From Anseranas semipalmata (taxonomy: Eukaryota; Chordata; Aves; Anseriformes; Anseranatidae), in the NCBI GenBank assembly GCA_013399115.1, contig VXAA01000904.1:513979-577978 (forward strand): DNA of 64,000 bases, written 5' to 3'. Shown one piece after another: positions 60,401-64,000 of the stretch. The position numbers and the translations under genes were made by a program. Every line of letters begins with the position of its first letter. The stretch's first letter is position 1. The notes beneath the pieces are model-generated. The model had not been told where the DNA came from, made no database searches, and was given only the letters and a program-made list of their open reading frames with translations.

Positions 60401-63400
60401 AGTGGTTTGTATTAGTTGCTGTTTTCTTATGACAATACCAAAACTTGCTCATCTTAAAGTTTGTGTGTATCTAAATAGATAGACAGACATACTGTATGCT
60501 TGAAAAACTGAGTAGTCGTGTCTGATAGAAAGCCGTGGAGGCCCAGTTTATATTTCAACTTTTTATATATGAGATGGTAATTCAGCAGATTTTTATCTCA
60601 AGAGGCAAAACTTCCAAACTTCAATCCCAGTAAGCATAATTCAAGAAGAAAATCTACTTCATGGAAAAAAAGAAGAATCTGCACATCCCTGGAAAACTTC
60701 GTATAATCCTGATGGGAATTTCTATGCAACAACAGTATTAAGTCTGGCATACAGAAGTCCACATTTGCTCTCATTTGGCTTCTGATGTAGGCCCTCAAAT
60801 ATTGATCCAAATGAGCTTAGAAGAAGGTAAGGTGACTAAGAAGACCTGAGCTACCCATCTCTATTGGAAGATACAGAGAGTTTTCCAAATTAATTTGTGA
60901 AATGCAAGGAACTGTTAGGACACAAGAATCACTTTAATATTTCATGCTTAACACCATCACGTTAAACAGCATAATACCCATCAGCCCCAGAGGATCAGGA
61001 AACATTTCTTGATGCTTGACGTACCACCCCAAGGATACACAGCAATCAGTTAGCACTTTTTATGCTTCAGAACAACAAACAATAGAAACTAGGGAAAATA
61101 TTTCATTAGAGAAATGAGTCAAGCCCCTGTTTAACTACAAAAAAATCATTAGCACCTTAGTCATGCAAAGCCAGCAGCACTTTTAACATCGTCTAAAATT
61201 TAACATATGCATAGCTTTTACATACCGATAGTATACCACTATTAATTAAATTTAAGTTGACATGTCTAGAGCCATTATAGTGCAGTTTTCGTTAACAGCT
61301 ATATAGATTTCTTTGTTGTCCTAGCAGAGACCTACTATGTCATTTGTAATACGTGCTTATTTCATAGAGTGCTTATACTGGAAACTTGGGCAGCTGCACT
61401 AAATATGTATCTAGATATAGAAATCTTTAGAAAGGAAACACAAAACCAGGCTGCAGGTGAACCCCCCCCACACTTCTTTTTTTTTTATTTTTTAAAGAAA
61501 AAAAAAGCAATAGCACTTGGACTACCACAACCAGTGCTAGTAAAAGTACAAGCATTATCACTGTTAAAACACTGGTGAGAATACATCTCCCGTATATGTT
61601 AAAAGATAGTGTAAGCAAAAAAGCTTTTGGACTTTCAGCCACATCATTTCCAGCTAGAGGTTAACTTGTGTGTGATGGGAGGTACTGTTAATCTCAGAGC
61701 AGAGATCAAGTGACAGCTACATCAGCACAAGTTGCTAGAAGATCCTTATACTGGGTAATGTGTCCTATTTGGGCCCTTCAGCTGCATCCGCAGTATCTCA
61801 TCTCCAGGCTGACTAGATGTCTGAAATCTTGCCCACTTGGAAAGCTGATTCTTGCAAAAGTCTTGGATTGTCACTTAAGGACATGAAACATGTCCTTTAA
61901 AATGCCTGTAGTCCTATAATTTCAGTAGGTGTGTATCAAATATGTGTGCCAAATTCAGTTATGCTGATGTTGCTTGGCATATAATGACTACATTTAGAGA
62001 CAAAGTTCAACAGTGCATTTTGATTTAATTAATGTGGATTTTAAAGCTGTAAGGAATTATTTCTGTTATCTAGGCTGACTGTATATGTAACAACTTCTGT
62101 CTGTGAACTGTGCACACAGACTATAACCTCTATTTAATCTATATCACATTTCTTTTATAAGCACCTCTAACCAAAATTTCAGGGTATGGACTGACAACAG
62201 ATAAATTATTCTAAATGTTAACTGTTTGAAATGTGCACTTTAGTTCCTATTTGCATGTAGACTGTATGCTTTTTTCCACTTGATTAAAGACCCATCCTTT
62301 GCGAGTATTGTCTTCAGTTACTTTAAGATAAGACTTTGACTGTACAACTGGGAAGAGTTGTCATTTTTGAGGAAAACAAAAGGTAAGGTGAAGGAACAGT
62401 ACGCTACACAAGCAAACATCTGATAAGCTCTGTTATGAGAAGGTCCTCACAGGAGGCACCCTACAGACCTCAGGGCAACTTACAAATCCTGCCCAGTCAC
62501 AGAACACTGATTTGAAGGAAAGAGTCTGATGCAAATCAGCATAAGTGCTATTAGCCAGCTCTAATAAAATTAATTTAGAAGGCGGTGATTGAACCAAAAG
62601 CAGTGAATTTGAGAAAGACAAGTATGTTTTTACAGAAGGGAATAGCTTTCCCATGAGAGCTAGGGAACATCTGGTCGCCACTGGTTGATTGACTTGTTCA
62701 CTGACTAAGCTGCAGCATGGAATCAAACACGACCATATCTGAGAAAATCCTTGACCTATATATGTGTTCTCCAGGGTAGGTGTTTTTTGTTTATTTATTT
62801 TTTAAATATCTGATAAGGTGCCAACACTGACTGGAGCTTTTGCCGTGTGTGAAGCACTCACGATCATTCTCCCATGCATGGTCTCTTTGATGAAATGCTG
62901 CTATTAATGGCAATTTTAATAGGATGCCTCCCATCTCACTGGTCTTACTTTCATGAAGTGTGTAGTATTTCACATCTTTGAGACTCTTCTGTCCATGAGT
63001 TCCACGGTTATTAGGGGAGAGGGACAGATACAGCTCACTTCCTTCAGAAAGGCTTCTGCCAAAGCAGCTGTTGTAGTTAATTGCTGAAGACATACATACT
63101 CTCAACGCCAAGCACAATGTACAAATTATACTATGCTGCCTCAGTTCTGGACTCTCAGTGCTCATTCTGTGTTTTCCCTCAAGGATCAAACCCCATCTGC
63201 TAATGCTCATGTATAGAAGAAGCAGCTCATTGATCATATCACTCTTATGCATGAACTATTAGCTAGATAAATTATTTTAGCATTCAATTTGTGGCTGGTG
63301 TGTAGCTCAAAAGTAATTCTGAAGAAGTATTGGTTGGTGAGACTGTAAGAAGTGTCTATCTACTGGTAGGTTTCAGCAGGGAAGTTGGTGGTTTCTCCAC

Positions 63401-64000
63401 ACAAAATGGTGGTTCTTCCCTTTTTTTGTTAGTCAGATGTCCTTTGGAAGCTGATTATAAAGGGAAAAAAGGTCCTGTGGTTTCTTACGCAAAAAAATTT
63501 TTGCCTGGGTCCAACTGGCATTTTCAACAGGAAGTATAAGTTTTACTGCCCTGGTTTGGAAAGAGGTAACCTTAGAATAGTCTTGAAAAGTCATTTCCTC
63601 AGATGCTAATTCATCTATACTCAAACTAGCAACAACGGCAAAGTTTATTTTTTGCTTTGCCAAATGAATTGAAAAATCATTTCTTCAAGGAAAGGACATA
63701 ACCTTCCCAGCATATAGTCAAATAAACAAGCCACATATACGCTTTCTATTGTATTTTATGTAAGCAGAGAGGTCTCTTAAACACCTTGAAATAATACATC
63801 TTACGTTTGACAAGAAAATAACTGGCATGTTTATCTACAGCTTTATGAGCGGGAGCGAACAAAGTTTTCTGATTTATCTACTCAGAAATGGGGTTCACTG
63901 AGATTAGTCTGCCAATGTCATTAAAACCACAAACCTGTTGAACAGTCACTGAGGAAAACTCATTTCCAGAGCTATTCAGTTGCTGTTTTAGGATTGCTTG

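Larger units (their letters stand above)
50151..64000. other. Upstream intergenic DNA
   Basis: About 13.8 kb beyond the CpG island with no exon I can support on either strand. It contains a CR1 3' piece (53276-53507), a possible poly(A)-ended insertion (about 51360-51779), a (TG)n tract with an adjacent perfect hairpin (53992-54058), an AT-rich palindromic stretch (56985-57245), an (AAAC)n run (57395-57424), a plus-strand open stretch ending at 54563 and a 153-codon minus-strand open frame (62791-63252), none of them recognisable. In mammals the neighbour on this side is PIK3R4; no PIK3R4 exon was recognised here. Confidence 0.7.

Overview
This is vertebrate nuclear DNA, most likely from a bird (Aves; species not resolved). 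It is AT-rich apart from one CpG island. It carries several CR1 retrotransposon pieces of the avian/reptilian kind, one ending in the ATTCTATG-type 3' repeat, and it holds a single large, intron-rich gene. Nothing bacterial, viral or plasmid-like is present: there are no operons, no CRISPR arrays and no tRNA or rRNA genes that I can see.

The left 49 kb is ATP2C1 on the minus strand, encoding SPCA1, the Golgi/secretory-pathway Ca2+/Mn2+-transporting P-type ATPase. I placed 25 coding exons by reading conserved SPCA1 protein through exact GT/AG splice sites with matching phases. They join into an uninterrupted reading frame of 2487 nt, codons 1-829. By memory of the 919-residue human isoform, the frame lines up residue for residue (D350 phosphorylation site, E308, N738, D742, TGDGVND at 642-648), so about 90 C-terminal codons lie to the left of the window. 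The two-codon first coding exon (ATG AAG) sits at 49220-49225, beside the CpG-rich promoter region; a 416-base assembly gap (49448-49863) covers part of that region and probably the transcription start.

Layout from left to right: exons 25 to 2 (19-33914) with introns of 106 bp to 4.9 kb; the 15.3-kb intron 1 (33915-49219); exon 1 and leader (49220 to about 49447); the gap; the CpG island (49864 to about 50150); and then about 14 kb of upstream, apparently intergenic DNA (50150-64000) with one CR1 piece and some simple repeats and palindromes. Four CR1 fragments and one more diverged CR1/L3-like relic lie at 1818-2570, 10765-11275, 11409-12212, 23875-24240 and 53276-53507.

I found no undescribed biological system. 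The points most worth a second look are regulatory: a 12-codon upstream ORF that overlaps the SPCA1 start codon and is completed only by splicing exon 1 to exon 2; a tandem GTAGGT donor after exon 21 whose alternative use would add an in-frame stop; a candidate 3' splice site just upstream of the start exon; a GC-rich inverted-repeat and G-quadruplex-capable cluster at the promoter edge; and several perfect inverted repeats elsewhere.
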